Below, one piece after another: positions 1 through 6,247 of a stretch of DNA of 49,622 nt. The position numbers were made by a program, and so were the translations under genes. Origin of the DNA: an uncultured Clostridia bacterium (lineage in GTDB: Bacteria; Bacillota; Clostridia; Christensenellales; UBA1242); NCBI GenBank assembly GCA_944351415.1, contig CALVPQ010000011.1, positions 1-49,622 on the forward strand, given 5' to 3'. Under the pieces are notes generated by a model. The model was not told the DNA's origin and did no database searches. It worked only from the letters and a program-made list of their open reading frames with translations. The number at the start of each line of letters is the position of its first letter. The stretch's first letter is position 1.

Positions 1-1068
1 GAAGAGCAAGCAAACATTGTTAAGTTAATGTTTGATGAATACATAAGTGGTAAATGCATTAAAGACATTGTAAAGATATTACAAAACAAAGGAATAAAGA
101 ATGCATACGGAAAAGAGTGGACAATAAACTCTGTTTCAAGAATATTAAGGAATGAAAACTACAAAGGTTGTGTATATGCAGACAATACTGTTTATACAAA
201 TATTTTCCCTGCAATAATAAGTGAACAACTTTTTGATGAAGTAAATGAAAAATTGAAGATTTCAAAAAGGACTTCTGCTCACCATAAAACAGAAGTAAAT
301 TATCTCTTAAGTGGCAAGTTAATTTGTGGCAAATGTGGTAGTTTAATGACCGGAGATAGTGGTAAAGGTAAACTTGGCACAATTTACAATTATTATAAAT
401 GCTTTACAAAAAAGAAAAATAAATCTAAATGCGATAAGAAATCTGTTTCTAAAAATTACATAGAAGAAAAAGTTTTAATTGCAACACAAGAATTTATGCA
501 ACACACGAACTTAAAAAGTCTAAGTAAAGTATTGGCTGATACATATAACAAAAGCATTGAAAAAGACACAATTTTAGAAAGTCTAAATAAAGAACTTCAA
601 GACAACAACAAAAAGTTAAAGAATATTTTAACTGCTCTTGAAAATGGAATTTTTAACGACACAACAAACGATAGAATGAAAGAACTTGAAGTTAGAATAC
701 TAGAAATAAAAGAAAAAATTGCTAGCAGACAAATGCTAATAATTAAACCATTAAGTGAAGAACTTGTATATGAATATTTAAAGTCTTTTAAAGATTTGGA
801 TTATTCTCTTGAAAATGCAAAACAAAGACTAATTGATATGTTTGTAAATAGAGTTGTTTTATATGATGATCATTGTGAAATTTACTTTAATATAACTAGT
901 GATAAAAGTAAGCAATTAAAATTAAGTGAAAAACCAGATATATCACAAGAAATTGAATATATAGAAAATAAAAAGGAGCAATCTTCCCCAAAGGGTTCGG
1001 ATTGCTCACAATTGGCGGGAAGAGAGGGATTTGAACCCTCGCGCCGGTTGCCCGACCTACAGCCTTAG
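1..1068 (+). CDS. Large serine recombinase, C-terminal part (5' end outside window)
   Basis: The open frame is already open at base 1, so the N-terminal resolvase catalytic domain lies upstream of the window. Counting from the Met at 28, residues 1-80 resemble the 'Recombinase' DNA-binding domain. Next comes a zinc beta-ribbon with Cys100, Cys103, Cys125 and Cys135, then a Lys/Glu-rich coiled coil (about 175-250) as in large serine integrases. These enzymes integrate and excise phages and conjugative elements. The family-like part ends near residue 305. The last ~35 residues are read through the terminator and antisense strand of the adjacent tRNA-Ser gene, stopping inside the tRNA. This places the gene at the right-hand edge of an element whose body lies to the left, and implies that the present C-terminus was created by integration (inference). 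Confidence 0.9.
   Translation, partial: EEQANIVKLMFDEYISGKCIKDIVKILQNKGIKNAYGKEWTINSVSRILRNENYKGCVYADNTVYTNIFPAIISEQLFDEVNEKLKISKRTSAHHKTEVNYLLSGKLICGKCGSLMTGDSGKGKLGTIYNYYKCFTKKKNKSKCDKKSVSKNYIEEKVLIATQEFMQHTNLKSLSKVLADTYNKSIEKDTILESLNKELQDNNKKLKNILTALENGIFNDTTNDRMKELEVRILEIKEKIASRQMLIIKPLSEELVYEYLKSFKDLDYSLENAKQRLIDMFVNRVVLYDDHCEIYFNITSDKSKQLKLSEKPDISQEIEYIENKKEQSSPKGSDCSQLAGREGFEPSRRLPDLQP
971..1007 (-). terminator. Intrinsic terminator of tRNA-Ser
   Basis: On the minus strand an 8-bp perfect stem (GAGCAATC/GATTGCTC, 976-983 with 1000-1007) is followed by CTTTTTATTTT. It lies directly 3' of the tRNA and inside the last codons of the recombinase reading frame, so it probably belongs to the host chromosome. 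Confidence 0.75.
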
Positions 1069-1103
1069 CAGGGCCGCCTCTTCGACCTCTTGAGTATCTC
1101 CCC
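1013..1103 (-). tRNA. tRNA-Ser(GCU)
   Basis: The minus strand folds as a 91-nt class II tRNA. The acceptor GGGGAGA pairs with TCTTCCC, the discriminator is G and CCA is encoded. The anticodon stem-loop is CGGCC-CTGCTAA-GGCTG, giving anticodon GCT. A long variable arm and a T arm (GAGGG-TTCAAAT-CCCTC) follow. It reads AGC/AGU serine codons. The 3' half overlaps the antisense end of the serine recombinase frame, so it is the likely integration target region. Confidence 0.95.
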
Positions 1104-1110
1104 TTGTCGA

Positions 1111-1140
1111 ATTATCTGTTTTGCATTCTGCTATAAACAA
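1111..1140 (-). promoter_or_regulatory. Putative promoter of tRNA-Ser
   Basis: On the minus strand TTGTTT (1135-1140), an 18-nt spacer and GATAAT (1111-1116) end 7 nt before the mature tRNA 5' end, so transcription would start at or next to the tRNA. The -35 box coincides with one arm of an inverted repeat. Confidence 0.45.
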
Positions 1141-1219
1141 GAAAGTTTTGTCTTGTTTGGTTCTTGCCAAGATAATGTTCTTGAACATCGTTAAGTTTGC
1201 TAAATATTTTTTTAGCAAA
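1135..1219. repeat. Cluster of three inverted repeats upstream of tRNA-Ser
   Basis: Within the gene-free stretch 1104-1454 there are three dyads in a row: AAACAAGA/TCTTGTTT (1135-1142 with 1151-1158), ATGTTC-TT-GAACAT (1175-1188), and TTTGCTAAA/TTTAGCAAA (1196-1204 with 1211-1219). TATAAACAAG-like sequence also recurs near 1132 and 1253. None is followed by a T run, so these are not terminators. The rest of 1104-1454 holds the two promoters and otherwise AT-rich sequence without a visible gene. Confidence 0.55.
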
Positions 1220-1391
1220 AAATTATAAATCAACTGAACAAGTGGCAAAGCATTATAAACAAGTTTTTATGCTTAATGCTTAATTATAATAACACAGAAA
1301 ACAAATTGTTGTCAATCATTTTTTTTATTTTATTGATATTTTATGGTTTTTATTAGGTAAAGTTTGAAATTTGTTAAACATTTTTAAATAA

Positions 1392-1420
1392 TTGACTAAA
1401 ATTCTGTTTTTTGTTAAAAT
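1392..1420 (+). promoter_or_regulatory. Sigma-A-type promoter of the YcxB-like gene
   Basis: TTGACT (1392-1397), a 17-nt spacer and TAAAAT (1415-1420) sit 35 nt upstream of the start codon at 1455. AAGGA at 1442-1446 is the ribosome binding site. Confidence 0.7.
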
Positions 1421-1454
1421 ACATAATTATAAAATTTTATAAAGGAATTTAAAA

Positions 1455-2033
1455 ATGGATAAAAAAGTTAAGAAAACAATAAGTGATGATATTTTGTTTA
1501 TGAACACAAGCAAATTAAAAGAAGAAGACATCACCGCCTTTCAAACCTTTGCTATGAAAAAATACTCTATTTTTATTGCCATCACCATTGCTGTTGTGTT
1601 TGGTGGGCTTGGGGTTGGTCTATGCTTTGTGAACACATATATTGGAATTGCAATCTTGCTTGCAGGAATTATTGGCGGACTGTTTTTCTTTCCATACTTA
1701 AGCAGAAATCAAATAAAAACACAAAATAGCGCAATCTTTGATGGCAAAGACTATGCAAATTCTTTTGAATTTTATTCTGACCACTTTAAGGTTATAAATA
1801 TTGATAATTCAGCTTCTGAAAAAGAAATAAGCCAAGAGTTTTTATATAGCGAGCTTTATAAACTTGTTGACTATAAACAATATATTTTTATTTATATCAA
1901 TAAAAATCAAAGTTTTCTTTTAAATAAAACAGGAATGAAAAAAGGCACAGTCGCCGAACTTATTGATTTTTTAAAAGAAAAAAATATAAAATTTCAAGAC
2001 AAAACAAACCTAGGTGAAATGAAGAAAAAATAA
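1455..2033 (+). CDS. YcxB-like membrane protein
   Basis: A 192-residue protein with a charged N-terminus, two adjacent transmembrane segments (about residues 37-57 and 62-80) and a soluble C-terminal domain. The layout, and the pattern 'FEFYSDHFKV...YSELYKLVDYKQYIFIYINKNQSFLL...FLKEK', match YcxB-family proteins of Bacillota, whose role is unknown. The start is supported by AAGGA eight bases upstream and a good promoter. It is monocistronic and ends at a bidirectional terminator shared with the convergent LRR protein gene. Family assignment is by eye. Confidence 0.8.
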   Translation: MDKKVKKTISDDILFMNTSKLKEEDITAFQTFAMKKYSIFIAITIAVVFGGLGVGLCFVNTYIGIAILLAGIIGGLFFFPYLSRNQIKTQNSAIFDGKDYANSFEFYSDHFKVINIDNSASEKEISQEFLYSELYKLVDYKQYIFIYINKNQSFLLNKTGMKKGTVAELIDFLKEKNIKFQDKTNLGEMKKK

Positions 2034-2110
2034 AAAACTATATAAAAGACCTATAAAACTTGAGAAAATATTATGAAAAATATCATGAAAAAATATTGTG
2101 AAATATTGTA

Positions 2111-2143
2111 AAAAAACTCTTATGAAGAACATAAGAGTTTTTT
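2111..2143. terminator. Bidirectional intrinsic terminator
   Basis: A 14-bp perfect stem (A6CTCTTATG, 2111-2124, with CATAAGAGT6, 2130-2143) around a 5-nt loop. A-run and T-run flanks serve both the plus-strand YcxB-like gene and the minus-strand LRR protein gene. Confidence 0.9.
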
Positions 2144-2146
2144 GTT

Positions 2147-4105
2147 TTAAGTTGTAGGTATAGCAGAAATTCTATCTGCATAGTTTGACCAACCATCGGC
2201 AGCTTTATAAGTTTCAACCACTCCTGCTGGAACATATATAATAAACGAATTATTTGTATTATCTAATGCATAGCTACCAAATGTTGGCGGTGTTGTGCTA
2301 TTAATTGTTATATTTTCAAGTCCGTAGCAATATCGAAAAGCTTCAGCCCCGATACTTGTTAAGGTGCTTGGCAAAATTACACTTCTAAGTCCGTTGCAAT
2401 ATTCAAAAGCATTATTACCTATTCTTGTTACCCCTTCTGGGATTGTTATACTTGTAAGTCCGCAATAACGAAAAGCATCAGAACCTATACTTGTTACACT
2501 TGATGGAATTGTTATACTTGTAAGTCTGCCGCAACTATAAAAAGCACCATTACTGATACTTGTCACACTATCTGGGATTGTTATGCTTGTAAGTCCACTA
2601 CAATCTTCAAAAGCATAAGAGCCAATACTTGTGACTCCCTCTGGGATTATTATATTTGTAAGTTCGCTGCAATTATAAAAAGCATTATAACCGATACTTG
2701 TTAAGGTGCTTGGCAAGGTTACACCTGTAAGTCCTCTGCAATTACGAAAAGCACTAGGGCATATTAACTTACAAGTGTTTTTTATGATATAGCTTCCACT
2801 ATTAAATGTTCCATCGTTTATAAGATATAAATATGGGCTACTTTCACTTCCTAAATAATTTACACCATATTCATCAACATTATATTGTAAATTATCGCAA
2901 CCATCAAAAACATCAGAACCGATACTTGTTAAGGTGCTTGGCAAAACTATACTTGTAAGTCCACTGCAATTTTCAAAAGCATAAGAATCGATAATTATTA
3001 TACTTGATGGAATTGTTATACTTGTAAGTCCGCTACAATCACGGAAAGCACCTTCACCAATTCTTGTTAAAGTCTCTGGAAGTGAAACACCTTGAAGAGT
3101 TGAACGAGTTTGATAAAATACCCCATCACTAGAAGAACTTGAATCATACATAGATGTGACTGTGTAAGCTGAGCCCGTTCTATAAATTGCTGATGGAACT
3201 ATTATATTTTCCGCTCCTGCAGAACATCTGCGAAGTCTTGCCGTGCTATCTGTGGTAGAAAAGTTATCATAAGTTAAATATGCATTTGGCTCTGTGAATA
3301 TTGCATAATATGTTGTTGGAGAAGTTTCTTCTAAAGTGAATATATAGTTTGGAAGCGTAGAGATATATTCTGTTGCTTGTTCACTTGTTTTCCAGCCTAA
3401 AAAGTCTGCATCACCAGCGCCTGTAAAACTGGCTGATAGTGTAACTTCTTGTCCAATTTCAACTTCTCCGCCTCCAGTAGCTAGACCTAAACTTGTTTCT
3501 GTTGCATTTTCTTCTACTGCTGCTGTTGTTACTATAACAGAAACATACTCATCTATTGTTATTGATATTCCATCTAAAACTAGTGGATTTTCTGCACTGG
3601 CATTAGGGTTTGAAATTGAAATGGTTAAGGTGCTATAAGGAGCGGTTTCGATGTTGGTGATTTCTTTGTAGCCATCGTTATCGGCATCGGTTAAATCGTT
3701 CACTTCAACTCGTCCGCCAAAGCCGCTTACAAAAACTCCTTGTTCTTCTAAGGTGGTTGGAAGGGTTACGTTTTTTATCTCCCACATCGATTCTGTTGTG
3801 TTTATAACATCAAAATATAGTGTGAATGAGCCGTAAGTGTTGGTCTGGCTTATCTCATTTAAATCTAAAGCAAAGCCTTGATTTATATAGCCTGGAGTGA
3901 AAGCGTCTATGCTTTGTGGCTGAGAGTCGCTCATATCATGTTTTATTCTTACATCTTTCACATACAAGCTTCTATCTTGAATATTGAAGTTTATACTGCC
4001 ATTAAGTGTTAGTTGTTGGCTTGCCGCAAACACACCCATAATAAGAATACCTAGCATAAGCATAAATAATGCAAGCACTGATATTAATCTTACTTTTAAA
4101 CTCAT
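2147..4105 (-). CDS. Secreted BspA-type leucine-rich-repeat protein
   Basis: 652 residues. A hydrophobic export signal (residues 6-28) leads into a beta-rich N-terminal domain (about 30-190) that starts 'NGSINF' and ends 'LDGISITI'. An InlB-like repeat with 'FLGW...YYAIF' follows (about 215-270), then about ten 23-residue LRR_5/BspA units of the form C-x2-LTSITIP-x-SVTSIG-x-AF (about 330-610). One island interrupts the repeats. The C-terminal module 'VPAGVVETYKAADGW' is typical of BspA proteins. Such proteins are surface or secreted binding proteins. No sortase motif or C-terminal anchor is visible. The RBS is GGAAGGTGGAG. The N-terminal domain resembles the end of the signal-peptidase lipoprotein at 47956-49251. 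Confidence 0.9.
   Translation of the reverse strand: MSLKVRLISVLALFMLMLGILIMGVFAASQQLTLNGSINFNIQDRSLYVKDVRIKHDMSDSQPQSIDAFTPGYINQGFALDLNEISQTNTYGSFTLYFDVINTTESMWEIKNVTLPTTLEEQGVFVSGFGGRVEVNDLTDADNDGYKEITNIETAPYSTLTISISNPNASAENPLVLDGISITIDEYVSVIVTTAAVEENATETSLGLATGGGEVEIGQEVTLSASFTGAGDADFLGWKTSEQATEYISTLPNYIFTLEETSPTTYYAIFTEPNAYLTYDNFSTTDSTARLRRCSAGAENIIVPSAIYRTGSAYTVTSMYDSSSSSDGVFYQTRSTLQGVSLPETLTRIGEGAFRDCSGLTSITIPSSIIIIDSYAFENCSGLTSIVLPSTLTSIGSDVFDGCDNLQYNVDEYGVNYLGSESSPYLYLINDGTFNSGSYIIKNTCKLICPSAFRNCRGLTGVTLPSTLTSIGYNAFYNCSELTNIIIPEGVTSIGSYAFEDCSGLTSITIPDSVTSISNGAFYSCGRLTSITIPSSVTSIGSDAFRYCGLTSITIPEGVTRIGNNAFEYCNGLRSVILPSTLTSIGAEAFRYCYGLENITINSTTPPTFGSYALDNTNNSFIIYVPAGVVETYKAADGWSNYADRISAIPTT
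2280..3115 (-). repeat. Tandem LRR-coding DNA repeats (~69 bp)
   Basis: Imperfect ~69-bp units encode the 23-residue LRR_5 repeats; blocks such as CTTGTTAAGGTGCTTGG and GGGATTGTTAT recur almost unchanged. Near-identity of neighbouring units makes the array prone to slippage or recombination. One unit is a codon shorter (at FRYC-GLTS), which fits such changes. Confidence 0.7.
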
Positions 4106-4121
4106 TCTCCACCTTCCTTAT

Positions 4122-4201
4122 ATGGCAATTTAATTTTCGCTTTTTTTTAGTATGCTGATTTGTATAGTTTTCTATACAAATTTCGCCATAAATTGCATTC
4201 T
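4122..4201 (-). promoter_or_regulatory. Structured 5' leader of the LRR protein gene
   Basis: The ~97-nt predicted leader contains a perfect 10-bp hairpin (ATTTGTATAG-4 nt-CTATACAAAT, 4158-4181). It is enclosed by GCAATTTA/TAAATTGC (4125-4132 with 4189-4196), and CCATA/TATGG near the 5' end offers an alternative pairing. It could be an operator or an RNA element that can take two folds. No known riboswitch is recognised. Confidence 0.5.
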
Positions 4202-4209
4202 ATGGTTTT

Positions 4210-4238
4210 ATTATAAACTTTTTAAAAATCTTTGTCAA
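4210..4238 (-). promoter_or_regulatory. Perfect consensus sigma-A promoter of the LRR protein gene
   Basis: On the minus strand TTGACA (4233-4238), a 17-nt spacer and TATAAT (4210-4215). The predicted start near 4203 gives a leader of about 97 nt. Confidence 0.85.
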
Positions 4239-4391
4239 GAGAAAAGATGGTATTATTTTAAAATTAAAAATAAATTTTAGATACAATCCCCTGTTAAAGC
4301 CAAAAAAAATCTAATATTTATAACAACTTGCAAAAAAATAAACTATACATACAAAAAAACAGGCTGTTAATATCTTCCAAATAAAAATCAC
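4239..4391. other. Gene-free AT-rich stretch
   Basis: Part of the 347-nt gap between the LRR protein gene and rubrerythrin. Apart from the promoter and leader to the left and the rubrerythrin terminator to the right I see no gene, RNA or convincing repeat here. Confidence 0.5.
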
Positions 4392-4416
4392 AAAAAAAAT
4401 GGGGGAGCCCCATTTA
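4392..4416 (-). terminator. Terminator of rubrerythrin gene
   Basis: On the minus strand AAATGGGG/CCCCATTT (8 bp, 3-nt loop) is followed by a run of about 8 T, 37 nt after the rubrerythrin stop codon. Confidence 0.85.
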
Positions 4417-4452
4417 TTAAAGTTTATTAAGTTAAACAACAATTTTAGAACA

Positions 4453-5049
4453 TTATATATATAAATCATTAGGCATTACAACATCGCAATAGCCTTGTTT
4501 TGCCTGACAAAGTGGGCAAGTTTCCCATGCTTGTTTATCAAAGCTTACATAACCACACGCTGGGCAAATCCAAGCAACTTCTTTCGCTTTCTTATAGAGT
4601 GTTTTGTCTTTCATCTGATTATAAAGTTCTTCAAAAACACGAGCATGCCTTACTTCAACGTCATGAATCATTCTGAATAAGTCTGCAATCTCATCAAAGC
4701 CTTCTTCCCTTGCTGTTTGCTCAAATTCTTCATAAGCTTTTGCTTCGTCAAGTTCATCTTGGCATAAAAGTTGTAAGTTGTTAAGCAGTTCCCATTTCTC
4801 TTTAAATGGAAAACCTGCACAAACATCAATATTATCAACCTGTTTAACTTCGGCATCTTGCAGTTTCATATATAGCACTCTGGCATGATTAAACTCTTGA
4901 TAGGCAATTTTATCAATAAGGGTTGCAATTGCTTCATAACCATTATACCTAAAACCATACTCACAAAATTCATAACGTGTTCTTGCTGCACTTTCTGCCA
5001 TATAAGCACGAGCAAGATTAGAAAAAGTTTTACTATCTTTAAGTTTCAT
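4453..5049 (-). CDS. rbr: Rubrerythrin
   Basis: A 198-residue protein with an N-terminal ferritin-like four-helix domain and a C-terminal rubredoxin-like zinc ribbon or Fe(Cys)4 site ('CPACGY' and 'CPLC'). Helix motifs carrying the diiron Glu/His ligands are visible ('ARTRYEFCEYG', 'YQEFNHARVLY', 'HDVEVRHARVFEELY'). Rubrerythrins reduce hydrogen peroxide with electrons from NAD(P)H-linked rubredoxin systems and protect anaerobes from oxygen. The reading frame extends 12 codons further upstream, but I chose the Met at 5049 because GGAGG lies at the right distance before it and 'MKLKDSKT' is the family's usual start. It has its own terminator and appears monocistronic. Confidence 0.95.
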   Translation of the reverse strand: MKLKDSKTFSNLARAYMAESAARTRYEFCEYGFRYNGYEAIATLIDKIAYQEFNHARVLYMKLQDAEVKQVDNIDVCAGFPFKEKWELLNNLQLLCQDELDEAKAYEEFEQTAREEGFDEIADLFRMIHDVEVRHARVFEELYNQMKDKTLYKKAKEVAWICPACGYVSFDKQAWETCPLCQAKQGYCDVVMPNDLYI

Positions 5050-5101
5050 AAAAATAACCTCCAAAGATAGTATCTTCCAAAACAAACAAAATATTCATAA
5101 C

Positions 5102-5126
5102 AAAAAAAATCTGGCAAAGCAGATTT
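5102..5126 (-). terminator. Terminator downstream of the nucleotidase-like gene
   Basis: On the minus strand AAATCTG/CAGATTT (7 bp, 6-nt loop) continues into a T8 run. It follows the cloverleaf element, so that element lies in the 3' untranslated part of the upstream transcript. Confidence 0.75.
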
Positions 5127-5171
5127 CTTATTTATGGTTTAAGCTTTAATTTTCTACAAATCGCTAGGATA

Positions 5172-5265
5172 AGGGCGGAAGATGTGCGTCCAAACGGACG
5201 CACCTAAATTGCCCAAGGGGCAATTTAGAAAATTTTTAAGGATTTAAAAATTTATCTTCCGCCCT
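5172..5265. repeat. Cloverleaf element copy 1 (closed four-way junction)
   Basis: All but a few of the 94 bases pair. The outer stem AGGGCGGAAGAT/ATCTTCCGCCCT (5172-5183 with 5254-5265) encloses three perfect hairpins: GTGCGTCC-AAAC-GGACGCAC (5184-5203), CTAAATTGCCC-AAG-GGGCAATTTAG (5204-5228), and AAATTTTTAA-GGAT-TTAAAAATTT (5230-5253). One base between the arms is unpaired. There is no T run on either side, so this copy is not an intrinsic terminator by itself. It has no ORF and is not a tRNA. A second member with the same plan lies at 13098-13189. Confidence 0.85.
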
Positions 5266-5298
5266 GCTGGTTGCTAAATTTTACCAAAATCAAAACTT

Positions 5299-5976
5299 TT
5301 ATAAATTCACAGAAAGTTCTTCTTCCTCTTCATTTTTCAATTCAATATCATCTATTTTATTTTTAAATTTGTCATGTTTTGAAGATTGTTCTGTATTCAT
5401 AAAATACAAATCAACATATCTTCCTATAGCTCTCCAAGAACTTAAAATAGTGAAATTAGGTCTAATGCTTAAAAGTTTAAGATAGTCGTTATACGTATTT
5501 TTTAGATTTCCCTTAAAAAGTATTGCCTTAACACCCTTTTCTTTTATGGCTTTGCAGTTTTTTTCAAAGTCGTCTATCATTATATCTATTCCATTTTGCA
5601 AAGCATACTCGCCTTTATTATTGCAACCTAGAATTAGTTTGTCGCAAGGCAAGTTATTAGCTTTAATCCAATCACAAGTTGCACGAACTATCGGAGAAAT
5701 ATTAGGTCTATTAGAGATAAAATATATTTCATATCCTGATTTATGAAATTTGTTTATTGTTTCAACGGCATCTGGAAACACCTTATAACAAGCAGGATTA
5801 AAAATTTTATGTAGATTTTTTATAATAGGATTTACATGTTTCACTTTGTTTATATCTATTTCTTTATATTTCATCTTTTTATCACTTCTTACAAACTGAA
5901 ACTTGTTTAAAAAATCATAAAGAACAGATTTAAAAGTAAACATTGTTTTATCTAAATCAATACCAATCCTTTTCAT
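5299..5976 (-). CDS. 5'(3')-deoxyribonucleotidase-like HAD phosphatase (NT5C type)
   Basis: 225 residues. The N-terminal HAD motif 'GIDLDKT' supplies the Asp nucleophile and Asp acid/base. 'YFISNRP' fits motif II and 'MIDDFEKN' fits the acidic motif IV, as in the NT5C family that dephosphorylates deoxynucleoside monophosphates. Residues 10-70 form the small cap region. The last ~30 residues are a charged Lys/Glu tail outside the HAD fold. The RBS AAAGGAG precedes the start. It is transcribed divergently from the HEARH gene. The substrate is uncertain. Confidence 0.78.
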   Translation of the reverse strand: MKRIGIDLDKTMFTFKSVLYDFLNKFQFVRSDKKMKYKEIDINKVKHVNPIIKNLHKIFNPACYKVFPDAVETINKFHKSGYEIYFISNRPNISPIVRATCDWIKANNLPCDKLILGCNNKGEYALQNGIDIMIDDFEKNCKAIKEKGVKAILFKGNLKNTYNDYLKLLSIRPNFTILSSWRAIGRYVDLYFMNTEQSSKHDKFKNKIDDIELKNEEEEELSVNL

Positions 5977-5997
5977 ATTTCCCTACTCCTTTGCTTA

Positions 5998-6026
5998 ATT
6001 ATAGCACAAGAGAAGAAAATAAACAA
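5998..6026 (-). promoter_or_regulatory. Promoter of the nucleotidase-like gene
   Basis: On the minus strand TTGTTT (6021-6026), a 17-nt spacer and TATAAT (5998-6003) sit 21 nt before the start codon. Confidence 0.65.
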
Positions 6027-6135
6027 TACTCAATTTTAAAAAATAAAAATTTGTTAAAAAACAAAGAAAATTTGCTTATTTTATCATTTTTTCTAAAAAA
6101 AATAGTAAATTTTTGTGATTTATGTGATTTTTCTA

Positions 6136-6164
6136 TTGAAATACAATTTTTTATTTGCTATAAT
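6136..6164 (+). promoter_or_regulatory. Promoter and ~77-nt leader of the HEARH-PAP2 operon
   Basis: TTGAAA (6136-6141), a 17-nt spacer and TATAAT (6159-6164). The leader carries a small hairpin AGGCAA/TTGCCT (6210-6215 with 6228-6233) just before the RBS AAAGGAG. I see no T-box or known riboswitch core. Confidence 0.7.
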
Positions 6165-6247
6165 TGTTCTATTAAATGGAGCGTGCTTAGCAAGGGACAA
6201 ACAACTTCTAGGCAACAATAAACTATCTTGCCTTAAAGGAGAAAGCG

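Noticed and set aside
1057..1248. Minus-strand 63-codon frame over the tRNA-Ser gene
   Set aside because: It covers the tRNA and its upstream dyads, with no RBS; a chance frame.
2280..3115. Regularly spaced repeats that could suggest a CRISPR array
   Set aside because: The ~69-bp units are in frame within an LRR gene and encode the BspA repeat; there are no spacers of unrelated sequence and no cas genes.
5172..5265. Cloverleaf read as a tRNA
   Set aside because: No anticodon-loop U33, no T-loop TTC motif, and loops of 3-4 nt instead of 7; arm lengths of 8-12 bp do not fit tRNA.
6165..6247. Leader of the HEARH operon as a T-box or riboswitch
   Set aside because: Only one 6-bp hairpin is visible; no T-box sequence, specifier stem or known aptamer core.
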